From Chloroflexota bacterium (GTDB lineage Bacteria; Chloroflexota; Anaerolineae; UBA7937; B3-Chlor): a stretch of DNA of 64,000 nt. Positions 7,276 to 16,175 of the stretch are shown here, piece after piece (positions within the stretch are counted from its first letter, which is position 1; every line of letters begins with the position of its first letter). The DNA lies in NCBI GenBank assembly GCA_030613785.1, contig JAUWLF010000005.1:1-64000 (forward strand). The letters are read 5' to 3'. The translations under genes were made by a program, and so were the position numbers. The notes under the pieces are model-generated. The model was given only the letters and a program-made list of their open reading frames with translations. It did no database searches and was not told where the DNA came from.

Positions 7276-7827
7276 TCAGCCCTCTCCTAGCAGCTCCTCC
7301 GCTCTCCTCACTATGTCGTCGGGATCCGCCAGGGGTCCTCTGCCTTCGATGCCGGTGGCGAGTCTGCCCACCTTGGGTCCAACGAAACTGTACCCCAGTT
7401 CCTGTAGCCTTCTGATGTTCTCCTGGACCACGAGATTCTCATACATGTTCACGTTCATGGCAGGTGCAATGAGCACGGGGGCCCTGGTGGCCATCACCGC
7501 GCAGGTCAGTATATTGTCGGCGATACCGTGCGCGATCTTTCCAATCGTATTCGCCGTCGCAGGAGCTATCAGAAACAGATCTGCTTTCTCGGCCAGACTG
7601 ATGTGCTCGATCTGCCACTCGGTTGAGGGATCAAACATGTCCACTATGACAGGCTTCCCCGTGAGGCTGCGGAAAGTCAGGGGACCAACGAGCTTAGTGC
7701 CAGCCTCAGTGATCACCACTATCACATCGGCACCTTTGCTCTGCAACTTCCTGGCCACAGTAGGCGCCTTGTAGGCCGCGATGCTCCCTGTAACGCCCAG
7801 TACGACCGTTTTCCCTTCTAATGACAT
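7276..7827 (-). CDS. coaC: Phosphopantothenoylcysteine decarboxylase (CoaC, monofunctional flavoprotein)
   Basis: 183 residues of the HFCD flavoprotein family. Motifs are GVTGSIAAYKAP (flavin binding), the catalytic histidine in IEHISLA, APATANTIGKIAHGIADN, and PAMNVNMYEN, the substrate-recognition motif (PxMNxxMW in the classical form). FMN-dependent decarboxylation of 4'-phosphopantothenoylcysteine to 4'-phosphopantetheine in CoA synthesis. Unlike the usual bifunctional CoaBC protein, the synthetase is a separate gene 25 bp upstream, so the order is coaB then coaC. A flavoprotein of the lantibiotic-decarboxylase type is the main alternative, made unlikely by the neighbour. Confidence 0.9.
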   Translation of the reverse strand: MSLEGKTVVLGVTGSIAAYKAPTVARKLQSKGADVIVVITEAGTKLVGPLTFRSLTGKPVIVDMFDPSTEWQIEHISLAEKADLFLIAPATANTIGKIAHGIADNILTCAVMATRAPVLIAPAMNVNMYENLVVQENIRRLQELGYSFVGPKVGRLATGIEGRGPLADPDDIVRRAEELLGEG

Positions 7828-7852
7828 CTACCACCTCCTGATCGAGCACTCG

Positions 7853-8545
7853 CTAGCCAGAATCGGACCTCGTTCTCTCCGCCACGGCATCCAGCAACAT
7901 CCGAGCGATCTCCTGTTTTCCCTCCGCCATGTCCTCCACGTCGCCAGCTTGATTCACCATGTATCCCACATGATGCCCCTGCTCGATTTCGCGGAGATCA
8001 TTGGCTAGCACGAGGTCTGCTTTGTTATTCGTCAGTGAACGGTGAGCCGCCTCGATCAGCTCGTGCCTCGTCTTGTCCACCTCCAGCTTGAAACCGACGA
8101 GGATGGTCTCAGGCTGAAGCTCCTTGATGACCTTCACCACTTTGGGGGTCCGAACCAGTCTTATCCACCACTCTTCCTTGCCGGATCGCGTCTTCTCGTC
8201 AGCGTATCTCTCGGGCACATAGTCCAACACTGCCATGGAGTGCAATACGGCATCATACCGCTCTCTCCGCAACTGCTCTTTGATGGCTTCCATCAACTCA
8301 TCCACCGTCTCCACCTGCAACAGTCTGAGACGGGAGAAGGATTCTGCACCTATGACCTCGGGGTCCGGGGTCAGGCTACCCTTGCCATAGACAAACGTGA
8401 CTGAGGCACCCCGCGACAGCGCCTGTGTGGCCATGACGACTCCCAAGCGACCGGTCGACTTGTTGGTGATGTAGCGGACTGCGTCCAGAGGTCCTCTCGT
8501 GGGGCCTGAAGTGATCAGTATCTTCTTTCCGACGAGATCTCCCAC
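7853..8545 (-). CDS. coaB: Phosphopantothenate-cysteine ligase (CoaB, monofunctional)
   Basis: About 230 residues. The start of the domain reads ILITSGPTRGPLDAVRYI with NKSTGRLG after it, matching CoaB (ITxGPTxExIDPVRxI, NxSSGxMG). A VLDYVPE motif and LVGFKLE near the centre also match. It joins cysteine to 4'-phosphopantothenate using a nucleotide triphosphate. The GTG start at 8545 is preferred: GGAGG sits 4 bases before it and the protein then begins just before the Rossmann strand. This overlaps the end of the preceding gene by about 31 bp. A longer frame from 8599 lacks a good ribosome site. Confidence 0.85.
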   Translation of the reverse strand: MGDLVGKKILITSGPTRGPLDAVRYITNKSTGRLGVVMATQALSRGASVTFVYGKGSLTPDPEVIGAESFSRLRLLQVETVDELMEAIKEQLRRERYDAVLHSMAVLDYVPERYADEKTRSGKEEWWIRLVRTPKVVKVIKELQPETILVGFKLEVDKTRHELIEAAHRSLTNNKADLVLANDLREIEQGHHVGYMVNQAGDVEDMAEGKQEIARMLLDAVAERTRSDSG

Positions 8546-9603
8546 TCTTCCTCCTGCTCTGGCTGTGCAAGTCCATATCTCTTGTACTCTGAGCGACAAG
8601 GATGATCCCAGGCGACCAGCAACTCCCGTTCTGTCAGCCTGGCGATGAGGGACCAGATGGTCCCAAACACGTCGTCGAAATCCGTGCCATTCTCGGGCGG
8701 ATCGTGGTTTCCTCGACAGATAGGCGACTGGTGCTCCCTGAGTAAGTCCTTGACCATGAGCTCGTCCACCTGTCGTCCCCTGTCTTGCAACATCTGGGAC
8801 GCCCGACGGTATCGGACCAGCGAGCGACGCTGTCTCCGTGCATCCTCCTCCGAAAGCTCTTCCTCAGGCGCTTCCCTGCCTGGCAGGTGATTCGTGGCGA
8901 GGATGAACCCATCTTCAGGCTCTCTGATCGTCACACCATTGGGAAGAGCCTCAGCGACTACCGCCCGCCCCCGGGCATCAGCAATAAGGTAGTTGAAAGC
9001 CCCCAGATGCGGTACGGAGGTGACGAAATCGCAAGCTTCTCTCACATCCCGACACGTATCCAGCATAATATCAGTGACCAGATGCCATTGCAGCCCAGGC
9101 TCTGTGCTCCTTTGCCGGGGCAAAACGGCTAGAAAGACCCCCAGACCCTGATCGTTCAAGCCGTCCGGGCTGCCGGCCCAATGGTGGGTCACGGACAAGC
9201 TACGAAAGGCGCCTTTCGGATTGATGCTTCGCAGTTCACGCCATTCTCTGGAATAGTAATACCAATCATAGTTCCTGCCAACGATGAGCGAGCGGTCCCT
9301 CGTGTGGGACGGGAGAACCGCCAAGTTTGTGCACCCCATGTGGGGCAGCGAGTCCCTGGCATAGAAGAAGGCCTTGAAGTCATCGGCGTTGAGCCCGCCG
9401 CCCTCTATCATACCCTCCACCTTGTCAAGGAGGGGAGCATGCCTGTCGCTGATCAGAGCTTCACAACGCCGCGCCAGGCTAACCAGTTCGTGATCGGCCT
9501 GAGGAACGTGCAAGGACCTGAGCCTGGCTCCCATCCGCAGTCCGATCTCGTAATAGCTACCCTGCAAGACCTTCACTCCAGGTCTTAGGTTCCCGGCCGT
9601 CAA
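8515..9603 (-). CDS. C45-family autoproteolytic acyltransferase/hydrolase
   Basis: 362 residues of the Ntn-hydrolase family that includes acyl-CoA:6-aminopenicillanic acid acyltransferase and carcinine hydrolase. The candidate autoproteolytic nucleophile is Cys91 in HMGCTNLAV, followed by GRNYDWYYY and NDQGLGVFLAV, the family's usual order. Self-cleavage before Cys91 would give a small alpha chain (about 90 residues) and a larger beta chain. Natural substrates are amides of small amino or acyl compounds. The TTG start overlaps the etfA stop by 4 bases (TTGA); GTG at codon 10 is an alternative. Being in an acyl-CoA/Etf operon suggests an acyl-amide catabolic role, which is inference. Confidence 0.8.
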   Translation of the reverse strand: MTAGNLRPGVKVLQGSYYEIGLRMGARLRSLHVPQADHELVSLARRCEALISDRHAPLLDKVEGMIEGGGLNADDFKAFFYARDSLPHMGCTNLAVLPSHTRDRSLIVGRNYDWYYYSREWRELRSINPKGAFRSLSVTHHWAGSPDGLNDQGLGVFLAVLPRQRSTEPGLQWHLVTDIMLDTCRDVREACDFVTSVPHLGAFNYLIADARGRAVVAEALPNGVTIREPEDGFILATNHLPGREAPEEELSEEDARRQRRSLVRYRRASQMLQDRGRQVDELMVKDLLREHQSPICRGNHDPPENGTDFDDVFGTIWSLIARLTERELLVAWDHPCRSEYKRYGLAQPEQEEEWEISSERRY

Positions 9604-10631
9604 CTCCGCATCGCCCTCAGTTCATCTATCAAAGCTGGGAGCACCTTGTGCAGGTCGGCCACGATGCCCACGTCGGCGACCTTGAAGATGGGAGCGCGCG
9701 GATCGCTGTTGATAGCCACAATGAACCTGGCCTCCTTGATCCCTAGATAGTGCTGGATCGCGCCAGAGATGCCACAGGCGATGTACAGATCAGGGGCTAC
9801 GGCTGTGCCGCCTGCTCCGCCTACCCAATACTGCTTGGGGACCCAACCTTCGTCGAAGGCCCCCCGAGAGGCTCCAACTGCACCTCCCAGCTCTTTGGCC
9901 AGCTCTTCCAAAAGTTGAAAACTCTCCGCGCTGCCGAGCCCCCTGCCTCCTGCCACCACGACTTTCGCTTCCCCCAAGGCGGGCCTCGACTCCTCCTTCA
10001 CTGATTCCAGCACCTGAGCTCTGATCTCACCCTCGGCCACCGCGACTACTATTCTGTCCAACTCTCCCGTTCTCGATTCGTTGGGAGGAAAAGGCTCAAC
10101 AGCCCCGATACGCACTGTAGCCATTTGCGGGCGCTTCTGAGGGCAGGCGTTGGTCTCCATGAGTCCGCCGTCATGAGTAAGACGAGTGCCTAACAGAATC
10201 CTCTCCGCCTGATCCACTTCCAGAGTTGTGCAATCCGGCAGGAGTCCGGTGTCAAGGTGCTGTGCAAGCCGCGGTGCCAGATCGTTGCCCACGTCGGTGG
10301 CTCCGAAGAGAACGATCTCCGGCCTCTTCTCGTTGATGAGATCAGCCAAAATCCGAAGGTAGGCCTGTGTCCGATACTGACCCAAGGCCTGATCTTCTAA
10401 CACGTAGACTGTGTCGGCTCCCCGCCATATCAACTCCTCGGCGAGTCCACTCACGTTCTCACCTATCAGAACGGCCTCGGCCCGCACGCCTAGCAGGTCG
10501 GCCAAGTCCCTGGCTGCTCCCGTGAGCTCGTAGCTAATAGGTGCCAGCATCCCCTCCTCCACCTCAGCTATGGCCCAAACGTGCATGTGTTCTGCAACTT
10601 CCTCCATCGGTGTTAGCAATTCATCCCACAT
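9600..10631 (-). CDS. etfA: Electron transfer flavoprotein alpha subunit
   Basis: 343 residues. The C-terminal FAD domain carries the EtfA signature (VAGGRGLGSAESFQLLEEL, VGASRGAFDEGWVP, ACGISGAIQHYLG, INSDPRAPIFKVAD). The N-terminal domain is the adenine-nucleotide-hydrolase-like fold. With EtfB it carries electrons from acyl-CoA dehydrogenases to the quinone pool or, in bifurcating types, to ferredoxin. GGAGGAA precedes the ATG by 7 bases. Its partner etfB lies about 3.5 kb upstream in the same operon, separated by three unrelated genes. Confidence 0.95.
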   Translation of the reverse strand: MWDELLTPMEEVAEHMHVWAIAEVEEGMLAPISYELTGAARDLADLLGVRAEAVLIGENVSGLAEELIWRGADTVYVLEDQALGQYRTQAYLRILADLINEKRPEIVLFGATDVGNDLAPRLAQHLDTGLLPDCTTLEVDQAERILLGTRLTHDGGLMETNACPQKRPQMATVRIGAVEPFPPNESRTGELDRIVVAVAEGEIRAQVLESVKEESRPALGEAKVVVAGGRGLGSAESFQLLEELAKELGGAVGASRGAFDEGWVPKQYWVGGAGGTAVAPDLYIACGISGAIQHYLGIKEARFIVAINSDPRAPIFKVADVGIVADLHKVLPALIDELRAMRS

Positions 10632-10697
10632 GTCTATTCCTCCATATGCTGTGGACTTGGATGGGAGTTATGTCTAGTGGCGGGAACGTAGGTCCGC

Positions 10698-10767
10698 AGA
10701 CGGCCCCAGACTGGAAACTCCTCGACTGCTCAGGATCACGATCTTTGCCCCTGCGAGAGGGCCGTCT
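10698..10767. repeat. Inverted repeat in the 239-bp gap before etfA
   Basis: AGACGGCCC (10698-10706) and GGGCCGTCT (10759-10767) are perfect 9-bp complements 52 bp apart. They lie in the only sizeable gap of the operon, between the HAD gene and etfA. A long-range stem in the mRNA leader of etfA is possible. No known riboswitch was recognised and no clear -10/-35 is visible. Confidence 0.35.
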
Positions 10768-10870
10768 CAGTCAGGATTGGACAATCACGGCTGGCTGTAC
10801 GTGTCATGGTTCAAAGACCGCAGCATGTCTCGCGCATGCTGAGAGACCTCTACGTGCTGCATCCGACCAC

Positions 10871-11548
10871 CTACGCAACGCGCTGGGACTGGTCAGGATC
10901 AGACTGAATCCTCTCCAACACCTTCCCGACCTCAGTTACATCCTGGAGGACGAAATCCGCGCCGTCCCCAGCAGCCTGACTGCCTATCAGAACCGTGATC
11001 ATCCCCAAGTCCTTGCCTGGCTTCAGGTTGCGCAACCGATCCTCCACCAAGATGCACTCTTCAGGCTGTGCACTCAGGATCTCGAGGACCTTCCGGTAAG
11101 CCCTGAGGTCAGGTTTGGGCAGGTACTCCAGGTCCCTGATGTCGATTACCCGCGAGAAATGCCTGTCAATGCCCAAAGCCCGTAGTACGCGCTGGGCGTG
11201 CTCAGTAGTGGCGTTTGTGAAGATCACTTTCCTAGCCTGTAGCTCTTCCAGCATCTGATCCAGGCGACTGTTGGGCTTCAGGAACTCCTCCACCGGGAGA
11301 TCGTGAACGAAAGAGAAATATTCCTCCACGTCGAAGTCGTGGTGTAGGAACAGACCCCTGCCTGTTGTGCCGTAACTTTCGTAGTACTCGAGGCGCAACT
11401 CTGACACAGTCTCCGGATCAATACCCATGCGCTCAGACATGTATTCGGTGATGCGCCGGCTCACAAGGTCCATCAACCCGGTATCTTTAGGGTACACGGT
11501 CTCGTCTAGGTCGAACAGTACATTCCTAATCGTGTTTTCGCGTTCCAA
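10871..11548 (-). CDS. HAD-superfamily hydrolase, pyrimidine 5'-nucleotidase-like
   Basis: 225 residues. Motif I is FDLDETVYP with nucleophile Asp13 and Asp15, motif II FTNAT, motif III Lys in LPKPDLRAY, motif IV ECILVEDRLRNL. DxDET followed by YP and a helical cap is characteristic of the SDT1/pyrimidine 5'-nucleotidase group, acting on UMP/CMP or similar small phosphates. TTG start with GAGGA 5 bases upstream, 18 bp after the transporter stop. The 239 bp that follow before etfA have no gene. Confidence 0.83.
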   Translation of the reverse strand: MERENTIRNVLFDLDETVYPKDTGLMDLVSRRITEYMSERMGIDPETVSELRLEYYESYGTTGRGLFLHHDFDVEEYFSFVHDLPVEEFLKPNSRLDQMLEELQARKVIFTNATTEHAQRVLRALGIDRHFSRVIDIRDLEYLPKPDLRAYRKVLEILSAQPEECILVEDRLRNLKPGKDLGMITVLIGSQAAGDGADFVLQDVTEVGKVLERIQSDPDQSQRVA

Positions 11549-11566
11549 TGCAGTCCTCGTTTTCTG

Positions 11567-12475
11567 TCAATTCTGCAAGACCATCTGCCGCGCTGCCCGT
11601 TCCTCCCGAATCGAGAAGTAGATGCCGCTCAGGATCAATGTCGCCCCACCAACCTTCAGCAGCGTTGGCACCTCGTGAAGGATGAAATAGGCCAGGATCG
11701 TCGAGCCCACGGGTTCCCCCAAGATGGTGACAGCAACCACCGCCGCTGAAACATGCCGCAGCGCCCAATTGAAGGAAGAGTGCCCGATGATCTGGGGCAC
11801 GACAGCTAGAAGGACGAACATCACGTATGTGTGTGGCGAGTATCCCGTGAAGCTCTGCTTGGTCAGTACACACATCAGCACCGCAACGATCGCCGCCATC
11901 GAATAGACAATGGAGATGTAGGCCAAGAGGGACATCTTGGGCCTGAGCCGTCTCCCCGCCATCAGGTAGCCCGCGGCCATCATAGCTCCCACGAGTGCCA
12001 GGAAATCTCCCCAGAGGGCCTCTCCACCCAAGGCTAGGTCGTCCCAACCGATGACGATGCCCCCAAGCACGGCCAGGATAATACCAGCGAACATGCCCGA
12101 GCTTACTCGGTCCCGAGTGAAGAGATAGGAAGCTATGCCGACGAATAGCGGATTCGTGGTCACAAAGACCACGGAACTGGCTACCGTTGTGTAATTCAGC
12201 GATGCTATCCACAAGGCAAAGTGCAAACTCAGCAGGATCCCCGACACCAGGGCATACAGCAGGTCCTGCTTGTCCAAACGCTTCACCTCTCCCCAGCATC
12301 GGAGAAATCCCACCGGTGCCACGATCAGGGAAGCCAGCGTTAGACGGTAGGCGGCGATGACCAGAGAGGGAGCCTCGGCCAAGCGGATGAAGATGGCGGC
12401 GAAGGACACTGCCACCACACCGGCCAGCAGAGCAATATAGAGCCGAGCATCATCTGTGACTGTTGTGACTGTCAT
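11567..12475 (-). CDS. EamA/DMT-superfamily transporter
   Basis: 302 residues, about ten membrane segments in two EamA repeats, with the typical start of repeat 1 (FAAIFIRLAEAPSLVIAAYR). It probably exports or imports a small metabolite across the inner membrane. It follows the amidohydrolase by 6 bp and precedes the HAD gene by 18 bp, so it is cotranscribed. The pairing suggests it moves the amidohydrolase's substrate or product, which is inference. Confidence 0.85.
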   Translation of the reverse strand: MTVTTVTDDARLYIALLAGVVAVSFAAIFIRLAEAPSLVIAAYRLTLASLIVAPVGFLRCWGEVKRLDKQDLLYALVSGILLSLHFALWIASLNYTTVASSVVFVTTNPLFVGIASYLFTRDRVSSGMFAGIILAVLGGIVIGWDDLALGGEALWGDFLALVGAMMAAGYLMAGRRLRPKMSLLAYISIVYSMAAIVAVLMCVLTKQSFTGYSPHTYVMFVLLAVVPQIIGHSSFNWALRHVSAAVVAVTILGEPVGSTILAYFILHEVPTLLKVGGATLILSGIYFSIREERAARQMVLQN

Positions 12476-12481
12476 CTCCGA

Positions 12482-14083
12482 TCAGAGGTTGTCACGACCG
12501 TAGACGATGTTGCCATCGAAGACAGTCGCCAGCACGCGAGTATTCACCATCTCCCCAGGCGGTACGTGGAATATGTCTTGCGACAGAATCACCATGTCGG
12601 CGAGCTTTCCGGCCGTGATAGATCCCTTTTTCTTTTCCTCCCCGGAGGCATACGCTGCTCCTAGTGTATAGCCGTGTACCGCCTCAGCAATCGAGAGGCA
12701 CTCCTGAGGGTGCCAGCCCCCTTCGGGCTCGCCGTCGGCTCGCTGCCGGGTTACAGCGGCATGAATCCCTACCAAGGGATTCATGGACTCCACGGGCGCA
12801 TCGGATCCGAAGGCGAGTCGGGCCCCCCCGTCAAGTAGAGACTTCCATGCGTAGGCCCCGTCCCCTCGACCCGCCCAATACCTTTCAGCGAGAACAACGT
12901 CCGAGGTGGCATGGATCGGCTGCATGGAAGCTATGATATCCAGCTCTTTGAAGCGGGGGATATCAGTGGGATGAAGGAGTTGGGCATGCTCGATACGGTG
13001 CCGCAACGTCATTCCCGTGTCCTTCTGCCTTTGTTTGGCGAAGGCGTCCAACACGCGACGGTTAGCCTTGTCGCCAATGGCGTGTACCGCACAGGCGATT
13101 CCACCAGCAGCAGCGCGCTCCACGACGCTCTCAAGCTCATCTTGGCTGATAGCAGCCACACCGAGATTCCCTGGCTGACCCGTGAAGGGCTCCAACATCT
13201 CTGCGGTTTGCGAGCCCAGTGTGCCATCGGAGAAGACCTTCACGTTGCCAATGCGCAGACGCTCATTCCCGAAGCCGCTCCTGAGACCCACCTTGATCAC
13301 CTCATCCAAGTTGTCGCGGGGGATCATCATGAAAACGCGAAGTCCCAGCTCACCTTTGTTCAGCATCTCTTGGTAGTCGCTCAGCGACTCGCTGCCGTCG
13401 CAATCGTGGATGCCTGTCAACCCCAACGTCTGGGCCTCTCCAATCGCCCCTAGCAGGGCTTCCTGTCGCGTCTCTGGCCCCGGGAGTGGCGTGACATCAT
13501 TGATCAGATGCATGGCCTCCTCCTTGAGAATGCCCATGAGTTGCCCCGTGTCCTCATCCCTCTCCAGCACGCCGCCAGGTGGATCTGGCGTCTCCTCATC
13601 AATGCCCGCCATCTGCAACGCCAACGAGTTGGCCCAGATGACATGCCCATCTTTCTTCGTCAAGGCTACAGGGTTATCGGGCGCCACGCGATCCAAGTCC
13701 TCTTTGCAAGGCGATCCGGCGTCCTGCCAGTCTGCGTCGCTCCAACCCCAACCGAGGACCCACTCCCCAGACACCGCGCGCTTTACGTGCCTCTCAACCC
13801 TGGTCAGGGTCGCTTGCAGCGAGAAAGCACCATCCAACAGCACCCTCGTCGAACTCAGAGCATGCCATAGGAAATGCAGGTGGCAATCGATGAATCCCGG
13901 CAGCACAGTTCTGCCCCCGAGATCAATGACACTCCATTCTTTGCCCTGCTCTACTTCTCTCAGATCGTCGTCTTTGCCGACGGCGAGGATCCGTGAGCCA
14001 CGGACGGCCACGGCTTCGGCGCGAGGAAATGCAGGGTCCATAGTATACACCTTGCCGTTCAACAGCAGTAGATCATCGCTCAT
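12482..14083 (-). CDS. YtcJ-type amidohydrolase (metal-dependent)
   Basis: 533 residues. The N-terminal part has the composite domain (LLNGKVYTMDPAFPRAEAVAV) and then the metal-binding DCHLHFLWH of the amidohydrolase TIM barrel. Further ligands appear in AVHAIGDKANR and HRIEHAQLLHP and in SDAPVESMNP. This is the exoenzyme-like/YtcJ group, which hydrolyses N-substituted formamides and related amides; its real substrates are mostly unknown. GGAGAG precedes the ATG by 10 bases. It lies 85 bp downstream of etfB. Confidence 0.9.
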   Translation of the reverse strand: MSDDLLLLNGKVYTMDPAFPRAEAVAVRGSRILAVGKDDDLREVEQGKEWSVIDLGGRTVLPGFIDCHLHFLWHALSSTRVLLDGAFSLQATLTRVERHVKRAVSGEWVLGWGWSDADWQDAGSPCKEDLDRVAPDNPVALTKKDGHVIWANSLALQMAGIDEETPDPPGGVLERDEDTGQLMGILKEEAMHLINDVTPLPGPETRQEALLGAIGEAQTLGLTGIHDCDGSESLSDYQEMLNKGELGLRVFMMIPRDNLDEVIKVGLRSGFGNERLRIGNVKVFSDGTLGSQTAEMLEPFTGQPGNLGVAAISQDELESVVERAAAGGIACAVHAIGDKANRRVLDAFAKQRQKDTGMTLRHRIEHAQLLHPTDIPRFKELDIIASMQPIHATSDVVLAERYWAGRGDGAYAWKSLLDGGARLAFGSDAPVESMNPLVGIHAAVTRQRADGEPEGGWHPQECLSIAEAVHGYTLGAAYASGEEKKKGSITAGKLADMVILSQDIFHVPPGEMVNTRVLATVFDGNIVYGRDNL

Positions 14084-14168
14084 GCTGCAGTGTCTCTCCT
14101 GACTTCACGGGCCAAGCCAAAGGCCGACTTCCCGTCTTGCGTCTTCCGGCTTCGGCAAGTTCGATTCA

Positions 14169-14954
14169 CTACTGAAGAACCCCTTTTCTCTTCAGCTCGC
14201 CTAGCAGCTCTCTGGCAGCCTGAGAAGGCTCACCGGTGATCAGCCTGGCTAGCACCCTCTCAGGTCCGGCGAGGGTACCCCTCACATCGGTCGTGGTGCT
14301 CTCCTCTATCTGCTCGGGGGTCAGGCCCAAGTCCTCTATCCCCCAAATGGTGACCGTCTGCTCGTCGTACGCGGCTATGGACCCTGGCAGGCTGGGAAAG
14401 CGAGGCTTGTTGGCGCCCTCGTCGATGGACAAGAGAGCAGGCAAGGGGGCCTCTATGGTCGCGTAACCGTCCGAGAGCTTGTGTCTGGCAGTGATTTTCC
14501 CTTCTCCGACGACCAGATGGCTGGCCATCGTGATCTGAGGCAGATCGAGGTGCTGCGCCAGTCGTGGCCCAAACTGCCCGCTCCCGTCTCCCAGGGCTTT
14601 GTGCCCCGTGAAGATCAGATCGTAGTCGCCGATCTTCTGCATTCCCTTGCCCAGTATGAGGACCGCCGCGGAGACATCCACGTCTAAAAATGCGTCATCA
14701 GTGAGCAAGACGGCTTCATCAACATCCATGGCTAGTGCTTCCCTCAAGATGTCCTCCGCCTCGACGGGACCCATGCTTATCACCACCACCTGAGCAGCCT
14801 GTTCGTCCTTCAACTTCAGAGCTTCCTCAAGGGCGTACCTGTCCCCAGGATTCATCATCATCTCCGCGCTGCGGGTGTCGAGGATCCCTCGCGAACGGCT
14901 CACCCGCACCGTGGTTGGGTCGTAGACCTGCTTGATGGCTGCGATGACCTTCAT
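14169..14954 (-). CDS. etfB: Electron transfer flavoprotein beta subunit
   Basis: 261 residues. The N-terminus (MKVIAAIKQVYDPTTVRV) and the central segments VVVISMGPVEAEDILREALAM and FTGHKALGDGSGQFGPRLAQ match EtfB, including the AMP/FAD-binding region. It forms the Etf heterodimer with EtfA (9600-10631). AGGAGGAG lies 7 bases before the ATG. It begins 13 bp after the acyl-CoA dehydrogenase stop, so the two are coupled. A bifurcating type would bind a second FAD here; I did not find a decisive motif. Confidence 0.95.
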   Translation of the reverse strand: MKVIAAIKQVYDPTTVRVSRSRGILDTRSAEMMMNPGDRYALEEALKLKDEQAAQVVVISMGPVEAEDILREALAMDVDEAVLLTDDAFLDVDVSAAVLILGKGMQKIGDYDLIFTGHKALGDGSGQFGPRLAQHLDLPQITMASHLVVGEGKITARHKLSDGYATIEAPLPALLSIDEGANKPRFPSLPGSIAAYDEQTVTIWGIEDLGLTPEQIEESTTTDVRGTLAGPERVLARLITGEPSQAARELLGELKRKGVLQ

Positions 14955-14967
14955 ACGTGGACTCCTC

Positions 14968-16134
14968 CTATGGCTCTATCTGTACGCCCAGCTTTCGGAA
15001 GGCCTCCATGGCGATGACGACACGCTGTATCTCATTGGCACCTTCGAAGATCTCCGTGATCCTGGCATCGCGGTACATCTGTTCCACTGGATAGTCCCTC
15101 ATATATCCCAGAGCGCCGTGTATCTGCACACCCTTGTCCACCACCCGGGCCAGCACCTCCGAGCCGAAGAGCTTGCAGATGCCGCCCAGCTGCCTGTAGG
15201 GCCGACCAGAGTCGGCCAGCCAGGCCACACGATACACCAGGGAGCGTAGGGCCTCGATCTCGGTAATCATATCGGCGACCATGAACTGGATGGCTTGCTT
15301 CTGAGCTATGGGCACGCCGAACTGCTCGCGATACTTGGCGTATTCGAGAGATACCTTCAGCACTCCCTCGGCCCCTCCGAGGCAGCCGGCACCCAACCCA
15401 TGGCGACCATGATCGAGCGTGCGCATCGCGGTCAGAAAACCCATGCCTACCTGTCCAATCACGTTCTCGGCGGGCACGCGACACCCGTCGAAAACCAGCT
15501 CCGCCGTCGAGGAACCGACTATGCCCATCTTCTCGTCGATGGTTCCAAGTGAGAAGCCAGGGAAACCCTTCTCCACCACGAAGGCGGTGTGTCCTCCCCG
15601 ATAGCCCATCGTCTTGTCAGTCACGGCGAAAACGCTGAACACCTCGGCATCCACCCCGTTGGTGATCCATATCTTCGTCCCATCGAGGATGTAGCTATCA
15701 CCCTCCCTCACCGCTGCGAGACTTATGGAGGCGGCATCGGAGCCGGCGTTGGGCTCGGTGAGGGCGAAAGCAGCGATCTTCTCACCTGTGCATAGAGCAG
15801 GCAGGTATTTCTGCTTGAGTCGCTCGCTGCCGTCGAGATGGATGGCCATAGCACCGATACTGGAGTGAGCGCCCACGAGGACGGCCACCGAGGGGTTGCC
15901 TTTCATCAACTCCTGCATGAGGATACAGTACCCCGTTTCCCCCGCTCCGGCTCCACCGTACTTGGTGGGGAAGGGCACGCCGAAGAACCCCAACTCGCCC
16001 ATCTGCTGGCGCAGGTCAAGGGGAATGGTGTGCGTCTCCTCTATCTCTCGAGTCCTGGGTGACATCTCCTGTTCGGCGAACTCCCGCACTGCGTGGCGCA
16101 GCAACTCGTGCTTCTTCTCAAAAGTGAAATCCAT
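14968..16134 (-). CDS. Acyl-CoA dehydrogenase
   Basis: 388 residues, the standard length for short/medium/branched-chain acyl-CoA dehydrogenases. FAD and substrate motifs: AFALTEPNAGSDAASI, LDGTKIWITNG, and the C-terminal RDARITEIFEGANEIQR with the catalytic Glu in FEGANE. It oxidises an acyl-CoA to the 2-enoyl-CoA and passes electrons to the adjacent Etf. GGAGGT precedes the ATG. First enzyme of the operon, 41 bp after a small lipoprotein gene. Chain-length or branched-chain preference cannot be read from the sequence. Confidence 0.95.
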   Translation of the reverse strand: MDFTFEKKHELLRHAVREFAEQEMSPRTREIEETHTIPLDLRQQMGELGFFGVPFPTKYGGAGAGETGYCILMQELMKGNPSVAVLVGAHSSIGAMAIHLDGSERLKQKYLPALCTGEKIAAFALTEPNAGSDAASISLAAVREGDSYILDGTKIWITNGVDAEVFSVFAVTDKTMGYRGGHTAFVVEKGFPGFSLGTIDEKMGIVGSSTAELVFDGCRVPAENVIGQVGMGFLTAMRTLDHGRHGLGAGCLGGAEGVLKVSLEYAKYREQFGVPIAQKQAIQFMVADMITEIEALRSLVYRVAWLADSGRPYRQLGGICKLFGSEVLARVVDKGVQIHGALGYMRDYPVEQMYRDARITEIFEGANEIQRVVIAMEAFRKLGVQIEP

Positions 16135-16175
16135 GTTCCACCTCCGCAGCTCCTTCGAACGGACACCGGCCGATC

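Noticed and set aside
11526-12299. 257-codon frame overlapping the EamA transporter
   Set aside because: Another frame of the same strand; the EamA frame has the proper hydrophobic pattern.
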